A stretch of DNA of 64,000 bases from a bacterium (lineage in GTDB: Bacteria > Elusimicrobiota > Elusimicrobia > UBA1565 > UBA9628), in contig JAKAQO010000001.1 in NCBI GenBank assembly GCA_021822495.1, forward strand, positions 715,413 to 779,412, given 5' to 3'. Position 1 is the stretch's first letter. Each line of letters opens with the position of its first letter. The notes under the pieces are model-generated. The model was given only the letters and a program-made list of their open reading frames with translations. It did no database searches and was not told the DNA's origin. A program made the position numbers and the translations under genes. Shown one piece after another: positions 18,409 to 29,720 of the stretch.

Positions 18409-19685
18409 AATTAAACGTTCTGGTCTTGGGTTCCGGCGGGCGGGAACACGCTCTTTGTGACAAAATTTCGCGGAGCCCGAGATTGGAAAAATTTTTTTGC
18501 GCGCCTGGTTCAAGCGCGATTTCTCGTTTAGCCCGTTGCGTTCATTTTGATATCTTAAACCCCGCGACCGTGCTTGAGTTCGCGGTCAAAAACAAAATTA
18601 ATCTAGTCGTGGTCGGCCCCGAGGTTCCCTTGGCGGCGGGGGTCTCCGACGCCCTAGGAAAAAGAAAAATCGCCTGTTTCGGTCCGACAAGGCGCGCCGC
18701 TCGTCTTGAATCTTCCAAGGCCTTTGCCAAGGAGTTCATGAAAAAATACGAAATTCCCACTGCTCATTTTAGGGCGTTTCAAAGTTTTTCCAGCGTTTCT
18801 CGATATTTAAGCCAAATTACAGAACGCCCCCTGGTGGTCAAGGCCAGCGGGCTTGCCGGGGGAAAAGGCGTTTTTGTCTGCGAGAATAAACGCGCAGCTT
18901 TGCTTGCGGCAAAAAAATTGATGGAAGAAAGAATATTTAAAGACGCTGGAGACAAAGTCGTGATCGAAGAATGTTTGACTGGCCCGGAACTAAGCGTGAT
19001 GGGCTTGACCGATGGGAGGTCTTTCGTTTTATTGCCTTTGAGCCGCGATCACAAGCGTCTTAAAGACAGAGACCTGGGTCCCAATACCGGCGGCATGGGG
19101 GCTTTTGCTCCAGTTTCCGTCTCGACTAAAATAAAAGAAGAAATAGAGAAAATTTTTAAGAAAACCTTGACGGGCATTCGCCGCGAAAAAATGAATTATC
19201 GCGGGCTTTTGTATTGCGGGCTGATGTTGACGGAAGACGGCCCCAAGGTCTTGGAATTTAACTGTCGCTTTGGAGACCCGGAAACGCAGGCGGTTTTGCC
19301 GCTCATGGATTCTGATTTGCTTCCGTTTCTTTGGGCGACGTCTCAAAAAAAACTCAAGGGTCTCAAACTCAAGGTTCGGAAAAAAACATCGGTTTGCGTC
19401 AATTTAGTCTCCGAGGGTTACCCGGAAAAAATTAAAATAGGGAGACGGATTTCAGGCTTGGAGAAAAAGCATGAAGGCGCTCAAATTTTCCACTGCGGAA
19501 CCGTGTTAGAAAACGGAGAATGGAAGAGCGCGGGGGGCCGGGTTCTAAGCGTGGTGGGCGTGGGTTCTAATCTCAAAGACGCTCGCCAAAAAGCCTATGG
19601 TGGGGCTGACGCGATTCTTTTCCAGGGAAGGGCATTTAGACGGGATATCGCAAAAGAGCGCATTTTTCGGCAAAAATTGAAATAG
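18405..19685 (+). CDS. purD: Phosphoribosylamine-glycine ligase
   Basis: PurD makes GAR from phosphoribosylamine, glycine and ATP. The 426-residue ATP-grasp enzyme has LVLGSGGREHAL at the N-terminus, KASGLAGGKGVFVC in the ATP-binding region, and NTGGMGAFAPV plus VLEFNCRFGDPETQAVLP near the active site, all diagnostic. The start is a TTG overlapping the purF TGA. It is the last purine gene in the run; purM, purN, purE/K, purB and purH are not in this window. Confidence 0.96.
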   Translation: MKLNVLVLGSGGREHALCDKISRSPRLEKFFCAPGSSAISRLARCVHFDILNPATVLEFAVKNKINLVVVGPEVPLAAGVSDALGKRKIACFGPTRRAARLESSKAFAKEFMKKYEIPTAHFRAFQSFSSVSRYLSQITERPLVVKASGLAGGKGVFVCENKRAALLAAKKLMEERIFKDAGDKVVIEECLTGPELSVMGLTDGRSFVLLPLSRDHKRLKDRDLGPNTGGMGAFAPVSVSTKIKEEIEKIFKKTLTGIRREKMNYRGLLYCGLMLTEDGPKVLEFNCRFGDPETQAVLPLMDSDLLPFLWATSQKKLKGLKLKVRKKTSVCVNLVSEGYPEKIKIGRRISGLEKKHEGAQIFHCGTVLENGEWKSAGGRVLSVVGVGSNLKDARQKAYGGADAILFQGRAFRRDIAKERIFRQKLK

Positions 19686-19688
19686 AAT

Positions 19689-19826
19689 ATGGAGAAGAAA
19701 TTGGGAAAATTGCCCGGGGATATTCATATTCGCCGCGGAAATTTCAGTTTATTTTTTCCGCTGACCACTTCTCTTTTGGTCAGCGCGGCGTTGAGCTTGT
19801 TGTTTTCGTTTCTTAAAAGACGGTAA
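19689..19826 (+). CDS. DUF2905 family small membrane protein
   Basis: A 45-residue product beginning three bases after purD. It has the DUF2905 pattern: LPGDIHIRRGNFSLFFPLTT followed by one transmembrane helix and a basic FLKRR end. These small proteins are widespread and uncharacterised. The length and the GDI...RGNF...FPLTTS signature make this a real gene despite its size. Confidence 0.85.
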   Translation: MEKKLGKLPGDIHIRRGNFSLFFPLTTSLLVSAALSLLFSFLKRR

Positions 19827-19847
19827 ATCAAGGAGCAAGGAGGCGTT

Positions 19848-20012
19848 ATGGGAATGGTTGAATTCGGAGAATTTAAGGGCAATAAAATGATTATTTTGAA
19901 ACGGAACGCCGAGGATAAGTTTCCGTTTCAGTTCGGGCTGGGGAAAGCGGCTTTGATTCTCGAACATATTGAGGATATCCGCAAGTTCGTGGAAGAAAAC
20001 AAAAAAGCCTAG
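19848..20012 (+). CDS. Small conserved-looking hypothetical protein
   Basis: A 54-residue product preceded by a strong AAGGAGG site four bases before its ATG. The sequence has EFGEFKGNKMIILKR, DKFPFQFGLGKAALILEHI and an IRKFVEENKKA helix, suggesting a small beta-sheet plus helix fold. I do not recognise the family with certainty. A terminator follows directly, so this is the last gene of the purine transcription unit. Confidence 0.75.
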   Translation: MGMVEFGEFKGNKMIILKRNAEDKFPFQFGLGKAALILEHIEDIRKFVEENKKA

Positions 20013-20035
20013 GGTAGGGCTTCGGTTTTTTGTCT
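20004..20035 (+). terminator. Rho-independent terminator after the purine operon
   Basis: AAGCC and GGCTT flank a seven-base loop and are followed after CGG by six T residues. The hairpin starts inside the stop codon region of the preceding small gene and closes the plus-strand operon. Confidence 0.7.
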
Positions 20036-20057
20036 TTGGCTGGGGGAAGGAAAGAAA

Positions 20058-20129
20058 CTCCGGGCGTAGGACTCGAACCTACAACCTTGCCGTTAACAGC
20101 GGCCTGCTCCACCATTGAGCTAGCCCGGA
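20058..20129 (-). tRNA. tRNA-Asn (GTT)
   Basis: The minus strand gives acceptor TCCGGGC with GCCCGGA, D-arm GCTC/GAGC, anticodon loop CTGTTAA with anticodon GTT and normal U33, and T-loop TTCGAGT. The discriminator is G and no CCA is encoded. Confidence 0.96.
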
Positions 20130-20151
20130 ATAAAGAGAAATGGACGACTCT

Positions 20152-20181
20152 ATTTTACCAGATGAGGGCTTGACGGGTCAA
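20152..20181 (-). promoter_or_regulatory. Probable sigma70 promoter of tRNA-Asn
   Basis: On the minus strand TTGACC and TAAAAT are separated by 18 bases, with the -10 about 22 bases before the tRNA. The -35 overlaps the stop region of the prepilin peptidase gene upstream on the same strand. Confidence 0.45.
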
Positions 20182-20972
20182 AATCGAAACGGAAACCCGA
20201 ACGGCAAGAGATAAAATAAATTAAAAATCGCCGCCGCGCTGAGAAAGGGTCCAAAGGGAATGGGGTCAGAGCGGGTGACCTTTCCCTTGAACATGAGGCT
20301 TAGTCCGTAGAAAGTTCCCAAAAGAGAACCCATCATCAGGCAATCAAAAGCTCCTAATGCTCCAGTTAGGGCGCCCACGGCGGCTAAGAGTTTTATGTCG
20401 CCGCCGCCCATCGCTTCCTTTCTAAATATTTTCTCGCCCAGCCAGGCGATGAAAAAACAAATCAAAAAGCCGCCGAGGCCGCCTCTGAAACTTATCCATA
20501 ATTTCATCCACCAGGATTCATGCCCAAACAAGGGATTAAAGGGCGCCGAGATGAGGCCCAAACCTACAAGGCCCAAGGATAAAATGTCGGGAATTAAAAA
20601 CGTTTCAAAATCAATGAGAGAAATAGCTATTAAAGCGGCCGCGGAAATGAGAGATGAAACAAACCACAAGGGGTGAGCGTGCCAGCGGCGCCAAAGGGCG
20701 AAAGATAAAAGCCCCATTCCCAGTTCGACCAAGGGGTAGCGAGGCGAGATAAGCCCGCGGCAATGACGGCAATGAGCCTTTAAAAATAAATAGCTAAAGA
20801 CCGGGACATTATCGTAAAAAGCGATGGGGTGTCCGCATTGAGGACAGCGGGAACGAGGCGAGGCGGGGGATTCTTCCTTGGGAAGACGGTGAATAAGCAC
20901 GTTGGTAAAACTTCCCACGATAAGGCCCAGAATAAAAACAAAGGCGCTCTCCAAGGTTTGGGGCTCAATCAT
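20178..20972 (-). CDS. pilD: Prepilin peptidase (type IV leader peptidase, A24 family)
   Basis: PilD cleaves and N-methylates type IV pilin and type II secretion pseudopilins at the inner membrane. The 264-residue protein has the N-terminal cytoplasmic domain with two CxxC pairs (CPQCG and CRHCRG) for zinc, multiple transmembrane helices, and the catalytic aspartates in IDFETFLIPD and GGGDIKLLAAVGAL. Both are in the expected positions for this family. It is ATGA-overlapped with lptB, an unexpected operon partner; no pilin genes lie nearby. Confidence 0.93.
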   Translation of the reverse strand: MIEPQTLESAFVFILGLIVGSFTNVLIHRLPKEESPASPRSRCPQCGHPIAFYDNVPVFSYLFLKAHCRHCRGLISPRYPLVELGMGLLSFALWRRWHAHPLWFVSSLISAAALIAISLIDFETFLIPDILSLGLVGLGLISAPFNPLFGHESWWMKLWISFRGGLGGFLICFFIAWLGEKIFRKEAMGGGDIKLLAAVGALTGALGAFDCLMMGSLLGTFYGLSLMFKGKVTRSDPIPFGPFLSAAAIFNLFYLLPFGFPFRF

Positions 20973-21688
20973 ATTTTAAAATCTTCTCCCAGATAAAGTC
21001 GGCGGGCTTCGGGGTCGTTGAGAAGTTTGTCGGAACTTCCGTCAACCAATATTTTCCCGTCATAGATAAGGTAGGCCCGCTCGATGATGGGAAGAGTCTC
21101 GCGGACATTGTGATCGGTAATCAAAACTCCGATGCCCTGATTCTTAAGCTTGGTGATGATGGCTTTGAGTTCTGAAACCGTGATGGGGTCAATTCCCACG
21201 AAGGGTTCATCCAAGAGGATGAGTTTTGGATTTGAAATCATGGCCCGAGCCACTTCCAAGCGCCTTTTTTCGCCGCCGGATAAAGAAGAAGCGAGTTGCT
21301 TTCTTCGCGCCCAGAGACCGAACTCATCTAAAAGTTCCTTGGTCCGGCGCAACTGTTCCATGCGGCTTTTGGAAATTCTCTCGAGTATCGCGCGCAGATT
21401 TTCTTCGACCGTCAGGCCCCTGAAAATAGTCGGTTCCTGAGCCAGATAGCTGAGTCCTTTTCTGGAACGCAAATACATCGGCAACTTCGTCACGTCTTCC
21501 TCATCAATCATGATTTGCCCCGAGTTGGGGCGAATAAACCCGGCAAGACTGTAAAAGGTGGTTGTTTTTCCGGCGCCGTTGGGGCCCAAAAGGCCCACGA
21601 TTTCTCCGGATTGAACGTAAAGGGAAACTCCCTTGACCACTTCTCTTTCCCCGTATTTCTTTCGGATGTTGACGGCGGCCAATTTCAT
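20969..21688 (-). CDS. lptB: LPS export ABC transporter ATPase
   Basis: LptB powers extraction of LPS from the inner membrane through LptFG and the LptC-LptA bridge. The product of about 239 residues has Walker A GPNGAGKTTT, signature LSGGEKRRLEVARA, Walker B LILLDEPFVGID and an H-loop ITDHNVRETL, the last typical of LptB. The ATG at 21688 overlaps the lptA stop (ATGA); the frame runs 28 codons further upstream, but that part is inside lptA. lptF and lptG are not in this window. Confidence 0.95.
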   Translation of the reverse strand: MKLAAVNIRKKYGEREVVKGVSLYVQSGEIVGLLGPNGAGKTTTFYSLAGFIRPNSGQIMIDEEDVTKLPMYLRSRKGLSYLAQEPTIFRGLTVEENLRAILERISKSRMEQLRRTKELLDEFGLWARRKQLASSLSGGEKRRLEVARAMISNPKLILLDEPFVGIDPITVSELKAIITKLKNQGIGVLITDHNVRETLPIIERAYLIYDGKILVDGSSDKLLNDPEARRLYLGEDFKI

Positions 21689-22491
21689 TGTTTTGAGTTT
21701 CCTTTTTTCGACGAAGGTTGTTTCTTTGATTTTTTCTTCTTGCGCTTTTTTGAATTTTTGAAAACAATCCACCCGCGTGCGTGTCCCATGGCGACGTAGC
21801 GGTTTTCTCCGCAGACATCACTCGAATCCGAACTTTCCTGGTTTGAGGGATGCGGCTCAAAAGTTTTTAAGCGGTCTGCTTTGACGGCCCCTGTCCAATC
21901 CTTGGGGTCTTGCCGAGATTTAACGGCCACGGGACGGTTTCCGCTGAGAGTTACGCGCCGAAGCGAGCAACCCTCTTGTTTTGCCGGGCTTTCTAAAATG
22001 ACGGCTTTATCAGACCAGCTCTCCATTTGCCCCTCTTGAGCGTGAACGCGCCCGGTTAAAGTGGTTTTGGCGGTCCCAACCCAATTGATCTTGTTGGCGG
22101 TGGCGTGTCCGGGAAAGCTATTTAAGGGCTCGTGGATGAGAAGAACCTGTTTTTGCTTGGGGCTGGGGAGAAGCCAGCCTTTTTGAGTGGCCTCATTGTA
22201 TGAGCCCTTGCTTCCATAGGCCTTAAGAACCGTTCCCGATTCCTCGACATGAAGAGCCTTGACATGTCCTTTAAAAATCCAGTTTTGAAGGGCGTGGTCA
22301 AAACGCGCCCAGTCCGACCAAATTTGATTGGGGCCGGAATGATAATGAACGTTTCCAGAGAAATCTTCAATGGTGTCTTTGCCGCGCTTGACATCCCACT
22401 CCGAGCTTGTGACCACCGCGCCAGCCACTGGACCCGCGTGACTCTTGAGAGAAGGCGCGAATAGGAGAGCCGCTAAAAAGAGAGTTTTCAT
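21685..22491 (-). CDS. lptA: LptA/OstA-like periplasmic LPS transport protein
   Basis: LptA proteins form the periplasmic bridge for LPS. The 268-residue product has a signal peptide (about residues 1-19), an OstA-like beta region with repeated strands such as GNVHYHSGPNQIWSDWARFD and FKGHVKALHVEESG, and a very basic C-terminus rich in KKRKKKKSKK. Length exceeds E. coli LptA (185), the excess being mostly the C-terminal part. The position between lptC and lptB is diagnostic. Confidence 0.85.
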   Translation of the reverse strand: MKTLFLAALLFAPSLKSHAGPVAGAVVTSSEWDVKRGKDTIEDFSGNVHYHSGPNQIWSDWARFDHALQNWIFKGHVKALHVEESGTVLKAYGSKGSYNEATQKGWLLPSPKQKQVLLIHEPLNSFPGHATANKINWVGTAKTTLTGRVHAQEGQMESWSDKAVILESPAKQEGCSLRRVTLSGNRPVAVKSRQDPKDWTGAVKADRLKTFEPHPSNQESSDSSDVCGENRYVAMGHARGWIVFKNSKKRKKKKSKKQPSSKKGNSKQ

Positions 22492-23021
22492 TGTGGATTT
22501 TGGGCGGAAGATTTAACAAAGCTTTGTTGGTGGAAAATTTTGATTTGAGACAGATCCTCGGAGGCCTTGAGCCCTCGTCCGTAGGTCGTTCCCGAGGGCC
22601 TGACGACCTTGACCTTTTCATTGGTCAAAAATTGGTGGTTGGCGGCGGAATAAAAAAGTTGGGAAGTGTAGAGCTTGTTTTGATCGCTTAAAGAAACGGC
22701 GACTACATCGGTGGATAAAACCACGTCATGGGTTTCTGTTTGAACCACCCCGGTTTTGGACTTAACCTTCGTGTCGGGGACGTCATTTTTGTAAAACAGC
22801 ATATGGGGATTGGTGAGATAGGCGAGTTCTTTTTCCTCGGATAAAATCGCCTTATCCGCCACTAAATGCCAAATTTTTGTCTTAAGGTCTGATTGGTCCA
22901 TGGCGAAGTTGGTCATGATTTGGCGCGGCTCTTCTTGGATGATATCTTTTTGTTTCTTGCAGGCAAAGGAGAGACAAAGCGAAGATAAGAACAGAAAAGA
23001 AATAGATCCTTTTCGGGTCAC
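22488..23021 (-). CDS. lptC: LptC-like LPS transport lipoprotein
   Basis: LptC accepts LPS from LptBFG and hands it to LptA. The 177-residue product fits the LptC fold: an N-terminal membrane anchor followed by beta strands such as KTKIWHLVADKAIL and VKSKTGVVQTETHDVVLS. The anchor ends in LSFACKK, a lipobox-like sequence, so it may be lipid-anchored rather than transmembrane as in E. coli. It overlaps the zinc-ribbon gene and lptA by four bases. Confidence 0.83.
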   Translation of the reverse strand: MTRKGSISFLFLSSLCLSFACKKQKDIIQEEPRQIMTNFAMDQSDLKTKIWHLVADKAILSEEKELAYLTNPHMLFYKNDVPDTKVKSKTGVVQTETHDVVLSTDVVAVSLSDQNKLYTSQLFYSAANHQFLTNEKVKVVRPSGTTYGRGLKASEDLSQIKIFHQQSFVKSSAQNPQ

Positions 23022-23365
23022 GGATGAGCGGGCGGCGGAGTCGCGGGAGAAAGAGGCGGCGCGGGCATCTGAGCAGCTTCTTGGGGAGGGGTCAACTGAT
23101 CTTCTTCCAAGTATTTTGGTCCCTTGCGCAACCAGGGGGTCACCTCAATGGGAATTTTTCGGATATCATAGGGTTTTGGAAGCTGTTTGAGGAGGAATGT
23201 CACCGTGTAATAGAAGGCGGTCACGCAAACATAGATAATGCCGAGAGTCTTTAGATGCCATTTCGCGTCCGGAAACCAGGCGGGAGGCAAGGACATCTCT
23301 CGTCCGCATTTCTTGCAGACCTTGGCCTTATCTTTATTGTCGTGATTGCAATTCGGGCATTTCAT
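23018..23365 (-). CDS. Zinc-ribbon membrane protein, function unknown
   Basis: The N-terminus is a zinc ribbon with CPNC and CKKCG (residues 3-21), then one transmembrane helix near residues 38-60 (TLGIIYVCVTAFYYTVTFLL), and a Pro/Ala-rich C-terminus ending in PPAHP. It lies between kdsA and lptC with four-base overlaps at both ends, so it is co-expressed with Kdo synthesis and LPS export genes. A role in envelope biogenesis is only an inference from that position. Confidence 0.75.
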   Translation of the reverse strand: MKCPNCNHDNKDKAKVCKKCGREMSLPPAWFPDAKWHLKTLGIIYVCVTAFYYTVTFLLKQLPKPYDIRKIPIEVTPWLRKGPKYLEEDQLTPPQEAAQMPAPPLSPATPPPAHP

Positions 23366-24213
23366 CGGTTCCCCCGGAAAATCTTGGGATTTTTCTTGAC
23401 GGCCGAGTCAATGGCTTGAATTTGAGAGAGAAACTCCGGCGCGTCTTTTAAAAAAAGCGAATTGGGGCCGTCGGAAAGAGCTTTGGGAGGATTGGGATGG
23501 GTTTCAAAAAAAATTCCGGAAATTCCCACCGCCGCCGCCGCGCGAGACAGCGGGAAAACAAATTCTCTTTGCCCTCCGGTCGCGTGCCCCAAGGCTCCCG
23601 GAAGTTGAACGGAATGAGTCGCGTCATAGACGACCGGGTATCCAAACCCCCGCATGATGTCTAAGGAACGCATATCCACGACCAGATTCCCGTAGCCGAA
23701 GCTCGCGCCTCTTTCCGTGACGATGATTTGCCGGTTGCCGGTAGACTCAATTTTAGCGATTGCGTTTTTAATGTCCCAGGGCGAGATAAATTGGCCTTTT
23801 TTGATATTAACGGGCTTTCCGGTTTTTCCGCAGGCAATGAGGAGATCAGTTTGCCGGCACAAAAAGGCCGGAATTTGGATCATATCCACGTATTGAGCGG
23901 CCATGTCGGCTTGGGCGGATTCGTGAACGTCGGTTAAAATTGGGACCTTCAGTTTTTTCGCGACGCGGCCGAGAATTTTAAGCCCTTTTTCCGCGCCCGG
24001 ACCGCGAAAGGAATTAAGGGAACTGCGATTGGCTTTGTCAAAGGAACATTTGAGAACGAACGAGGCCTTGGCTTTCGCAAAAATCTTTTTAAGCTTCTCT
24101 CCGGTTAAGAAGAGAAGCTCTTCCGATTCCAAGGCGCAGGGGCCCGCGATAAAAGACAATGTCCCGCTGTTTTTAAAGACGACATCTTGAACGACGACGG
24201 TTTTTTCAATCAT
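23362..24213 (-). CDS. kdsA: Kdo-8-phosphate synthase
   Basis: KdsA condenses PEP and arabinose 5-phosphate to Kdo 8-phosphate for the LPS inner core. The 283-residue product has FIAGPCALESEE near the start, KCSFDKANRSS, FLCRQTDLLIACG and DATHSVQLPGA, all family hallmarks. The cysteine in IAGPC is the position that distinguishes metal-dependent from metal-independent KdsA. It follows pyrG after five bases. Confidence 0.96.
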   Translation of the reverse strand: MIEKTVVVQDVVFKNSGTLSFIAGPCALESEELLFLTGEKLKKIFAKAKASFVLKCSFDKANRSSLNSFRGPGAEKGLKILGRVAKKLKVPILTDVHESAQADMAAQYVDMIQIPAFLCRQTDLLIACGKTGKPVNIKKGQFISPWDIKNAIAKIESTGNRQIIVTERGASFGYGNLVVDMRSLDIMRGFGYPVVYDATHSVQLPGALGHATGGQREFVFPLSRAAAAVGISGIFFETHPNPPKALSDGPNSLFLKDAPEFLSQIQAIDSAVKKNPKIFRGNR

Positions 24214-24218
24214 GGTTT

Positions 24219-26583
<2,365 letters not shown>

Positions 26584-26587
<4 letters not shown>

Positions 26588-27588
26588 GGAATCGCGCTCT
26601 CAATTTCTTCGATGGTTGTGGTCGCGGTGCCCAGTTTTCCAACCACGATTCCGGCCGCGTAGTTAGAAATCAAGGCCGCTTGTGTGAGGGAGGCTCCGCT
26701 GGCTAGAGCCAAGGTTAAGGTCGAAATCACCGTGTCTCCGGCGCCGCTGACGTCAAAGACTTCGCGGGCTTGAGCCGGAACATGAACGGTGAGATGAGAT
26801 TTTTGAAAGAGGCTCATTCCTTCCGGCCCCCGCGTGATTAAAGCCGAATCTGAGTTTAAGGTGCGAACCATGTCGCGGCCGAGTTTTTCCAGTTCCTCTT
26901 CGCCGGGCTTTGGGATGCGGCGCATTCCGTTCCAGGCTTCATGGAGGTTCGGGGTCACGCAGGTCACGTTCTTATATCTCTTAAAGTGCTCGATTTTTGG
27001 ATCGACAATAACGGGAATTTGATTTCTCCGGGAAAGAGAAATCGCGGTTTTTAGAATTTTTGGAGTTAAGACGCCTTTGCCGTAGTCCGATAAAATGACG
27101 GCCTCAGCTTTTTTGATCTCGGATTGAATCTGAGATAAAATCTGGGACTCGGTTTTACCTGCGACGGGAGAAATGGATTCCCGATCATAGCGAACCACTT
27201 GTTGCCTTTCGGCGACGACGCGGCATTTTTGGGAAGTCACCCGGGCCGGGTCTTTGACGATTCCGGTGGTTCCAATTTTTAAAGACGCGAAATGAGACTG
27301 AAGCTCAAAGCCGGATGAATCTTCGCCGATAACGCCAATGACCTCGACTTTTCCCAAAAGAGCGGCCAAATTTGCGGCGACGTTTCCGGCTCCGCCTGGA
27401 ACAAAGGATTCTTCCTTAACCTGGACGATGGGCACTGGCGCTTCGGGAGAGAGGCGGTTGACGCTTCCGCGGATATAATGATCGAGCATCAAATCGCCGA
27501 TGACCAAAATGCGGCGATCTTTAAATCGTCGGGGAATTTGTTTGAGCTTGCGCCTCTCCTCAATCGAGGGAAACATTTCGGAATTCAT
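26584..27588 (-). CDS. hldA: ADP-heptose pathway kinase (RfaE domain I)
   Basis: This pfkB-type kinase phosphorylates heptose 7-phosphate at C1 in ADP-heptose synthesis. The 334-residue product shows ILVIGDLMLDHYIRGSVNRL, PGGAGNVAANLA and the pfkB active-site motif DVSGAGDTVIS near residue 275. Only the kinase half of bifunctional HldE is present, so this is the RfaE1/HldA form; the adenylyltransferase half is not in the window. The heptosyltransferases at 38383-43583 would use the final product. Confidence 0.9.
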
Positions 27589-27635
27589 TGTATCATTTTC
27601 CGCTGCTTAAGCGCGTTTAATTTGCGCCGCGAGCC

Positions 27636-28430
27636 CTAATGTTTCCGGTTGTTGTCGTCTTGCGATTGCTGGCGCCGACGGTCGTTGTCGACCGAGGTCT
27701 TATAAGCCGCGATGAGGACAATAAGGCGGGAATCAACCGCTTGCGGGTTGGAAATTGTCACGGTCCAACTGTCTCTGAAAAAATTAAGCCAAGGTCTTTT
27801 CAATTCCGCGATTTTGCGTCCTTGCGTATCTCGAAGCGCGATGTCGGTGGACAAGACTTCGACTTTTTTGGATAAGGCTATCTTCCGGCCGTTGCCATCG
27901 TAAATTAAGTAAAGGTTCGTGATGCCGAGACCCGTGATTGTTTTCAATACCTTCTCTTTAATCGAGCCTATTTTATGCGGGTTCGGGGTTTGGCAGTCGG
28001 TCACATCGATATGGGTTCCCCAGGAGAATAATCGGGCGCGGGCAAGCGCCAAGCAGTTTCCGTTTTCATCCACGTAACGAAACGCTTTCGTAAGAGAAAA
28101 AAACTTTTCCTTAACGCTTCCCATGTTGCCGCTTTCAGAGATAATATCAAAGGTATCCGTCAAAGCGAAAAACCGTTCCTTGATGAAAAAGCGGCTGGGC
28201 AATGTCGGCGCGGGCGTGGTTTGCGCGTCATCAATCTTCGGGGCATCAACTTGAGTTGCGCGCGCGGCCAAAACAACGGCATTTGGAGCGATATTGTAAT
28301 CCGACGCCCAGGTCTCCAAATTTTGAAAGGCTGCTCCGCGTTCCGCGCTTACCGCCCATGCTTGGGGCGCGAGGGCGCATAGGGTCAGCAATAGTGGCAA
28401 CGCTTTATTTGATAAGTTTTTTATTTTCAT
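27636..28430 (-). CDS. Secreted LURP-one/Tubby-like domain protein
   Basis: The N-terminus is a signal peptide (LLLTLCALAPQAWA). The mature part has tandem strands FFIKERFFALTDTFDIISESG, VKEKFFSLTKAFRYVDENG and IKEKVLKTITGLGITNLYLIYD; the pattern RFFxLTDxxxIxxxxG is typical of the LURP-one-related/Tubby C-terminal beta-barrel family (the YxjI group). Proteins of this fold bind lipids in some cases, but no function is known here. The frame extends 22 codons upstream of the ATG I chose. Confidence 0.7.
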   Translation of the reverse strand: MKIKNLSNKALPLLLTLCALAPQAWAVSAERGAAFQNLETWASDYNIAPNAVVLAARATQVDAPKIDDAQTTPAPTLPSRFFIKERFFALTDTFDIISESGNMGSVKEKFFSLTKAFRYVDENGNCLALARARLFSWGTHIDVTDCQTPNPHKIGSIKEKVLKTITGLGITNLYLIYDGNGRKIALSKKVEVLSTDIALRDTQGRKIAELKRPWLNFFRDSWTVTISNPQAVDSRLIVLIAAYKTSVDNDRRRQQSQDDNNRKH

Positions 28431-28617
28431 TTGAGTTTCGTTTAAGATATAAAAAAGCGAGCTTATCAACATAGGGTCTTTGGACCTAGCGTCCATCTAG
28501 GCCTTCCAGCCCAGGCGAAAAACCGGAGCCATATGCCTTGCGAGCTCGCGTGGTTCATGGCAAGCCAAATTCGCCAATCCCGCTGCGATTTGAATGAGCG
28601 TATGTCCGGATATCGTT

Positions 28618-29301
28618 TCATTCACCATTATCTATTCCAAGTTTAAAAGAAATGGCCTGACGGATTTTGACCGCGACGGGCTTGTTCCCAACATAAGCGG
28701 GGGTAAAGCGAAGGAGTTTCGCGGCCTTAATAGCCGCTTGATCGAAGTCTGAGCCTCCGGATTTGACGAGATCAACCTTAATCACGCGTCCAGATGCGTC
28801 CAAATGAAGATCAAGAACGACGATAGATTCGATGTGTTTGAGGCGCGCTTCCTCGGGATAGAATTTCTTAAGGAGCGCTTGAAGCTGATTGAGATTGACT
28901 AATTGCGGATACCTTGAAACCTGAAGCCCCGTTCCGCTTGACGTGGGACCCGAACCTTGAGCTTGAGCGGATGATGGCGGCGTTGGAGGATGAGGAATTT
29001 CCGCCGGGGTGGACGGCGCGGGCTTGGGCGCGGGAAGCGGTTTTTGCTGAGGAGAAGGCTTGACCCATTCTTTTTTAGGAGGGGGCGGAGCCGAGGCATG
29101 AGCCGGGCCAGATTTTTTCAAGGGACCCATGGAGACGGTCGAGGTTAGATCGATTTCCATCGTCGGTTTCTCCGAGGGGCTCCAGGAGAGTTTTCCCAAA
29201 TTAAACAAAAGGATGTGAAAGAGAAAGGAGAAGGCCAGCATCTTCCAAAGAAGCGTGTCCTCATCCCAAAAATGGGATTTGAATTCGCGCAAGGAGGACA
29301 T
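28618..29301 (-). CDS. tonB: TonB family energy transducer
   Basis: TonB transmits the ExbB/ExbD-derived proton-motive energy to outer-membrane receptors. The 227-residue product has an N-terminal transmembrane anchor (about residues 20-38), a Pro/Ala/Ser-rich periplasmic linker (about 60-125), and a C-terminal TonB domain with GRVIKVDLVKSGGSDFDQAAIKAA and RFTPAYVGNKPVAVKIRQ. Adjacent exbD, exbB and receptor genes on the same strand confirm the system. Confidence 0.93.
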   Translation of the reverse strand: MSSLREFKSHFWDEDTLLWKMLAFSFLFHILLFNLGKLSWSPSEKPTMEIDLTSTVSMGPLKKSGPAHASAPPPPKKEWVKPSPQQKPLPAPKPAPSTPAEIPHPPTPPSSAQAQGSGPTSSGTGLQVSRYPQLVNLNQLQALLKKFYPEEARLKHIESIVVLDLHLDASGRVIKVDLVKSGGSDFDQAAIKAAKLLRFTPAYVGNKPVAVKIRQAISFKLGIDNGE

Positions 29302-29303
29302 TA

Positions 29304-29705
29304 TTATTTTGGTTCGATTTCGGTCGCGACCTTGGAGATACCGGCGCCCTTGAGGAGATCGAGCAAATGAGCGATGTCTCCCCAGGAAACTTGTTTGTCC
29401 GCCCCTAAAGTGACCTTGACGTTTGGATCGGCATGCGCCATTTGTCCCAAATTGAGCGCCAGCTCTTGGGAAGTGACCTTGACGTTATTGAGACGCAGGA
29501 TTTTATCCGCCGAAAGGGTTACGTGTTGGCTGGGAGTAGGAGTTTCCTGAGAATGGGCGACGCGAGGCAAATTCAGATTTAAAGAGCGGTGGGCGATGAG
29601 GTGGGCAGTGGCCATGAAGATAATTAAAAGCACCAAAACGATGTCAACCAAAGGCGTGACATTGATTCCGGTGATCGACTCTTCGTTTTCGGTAATTCCA
29701 GCCAT
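29304..29705 (-). CDS. exbD: Biopolymer transport protein ExbD/TolR
   Basis: A 133-residue protein with a single N-terminal transmembrane helix carrying the conserved proton-conducting aspartate in NVTPLVDIVLVLLIIFMA, then a small periplasmic domain with VKVTLGADKQVSWGDI. Size and motif fit ExbD/TolR. It lies between exbB and tonB with two-base spacing to tonB, so the three make one energising complex. Confidence 0.93.
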   Translation of the reverse strand: MAGITENEESITGINVTPLVDIVLVLLIIFMATAHLIAHRSLNLNLPRVAHSQETPTPSQHVTLSADKILRLNNVKVTSQELALNLGQMAHADPNVKVTLGADKQVSWGDIAHLLDLLKGAGISKVATEIEPK

Positions 29706-29720
29706 GAAAAAAATCTTGCG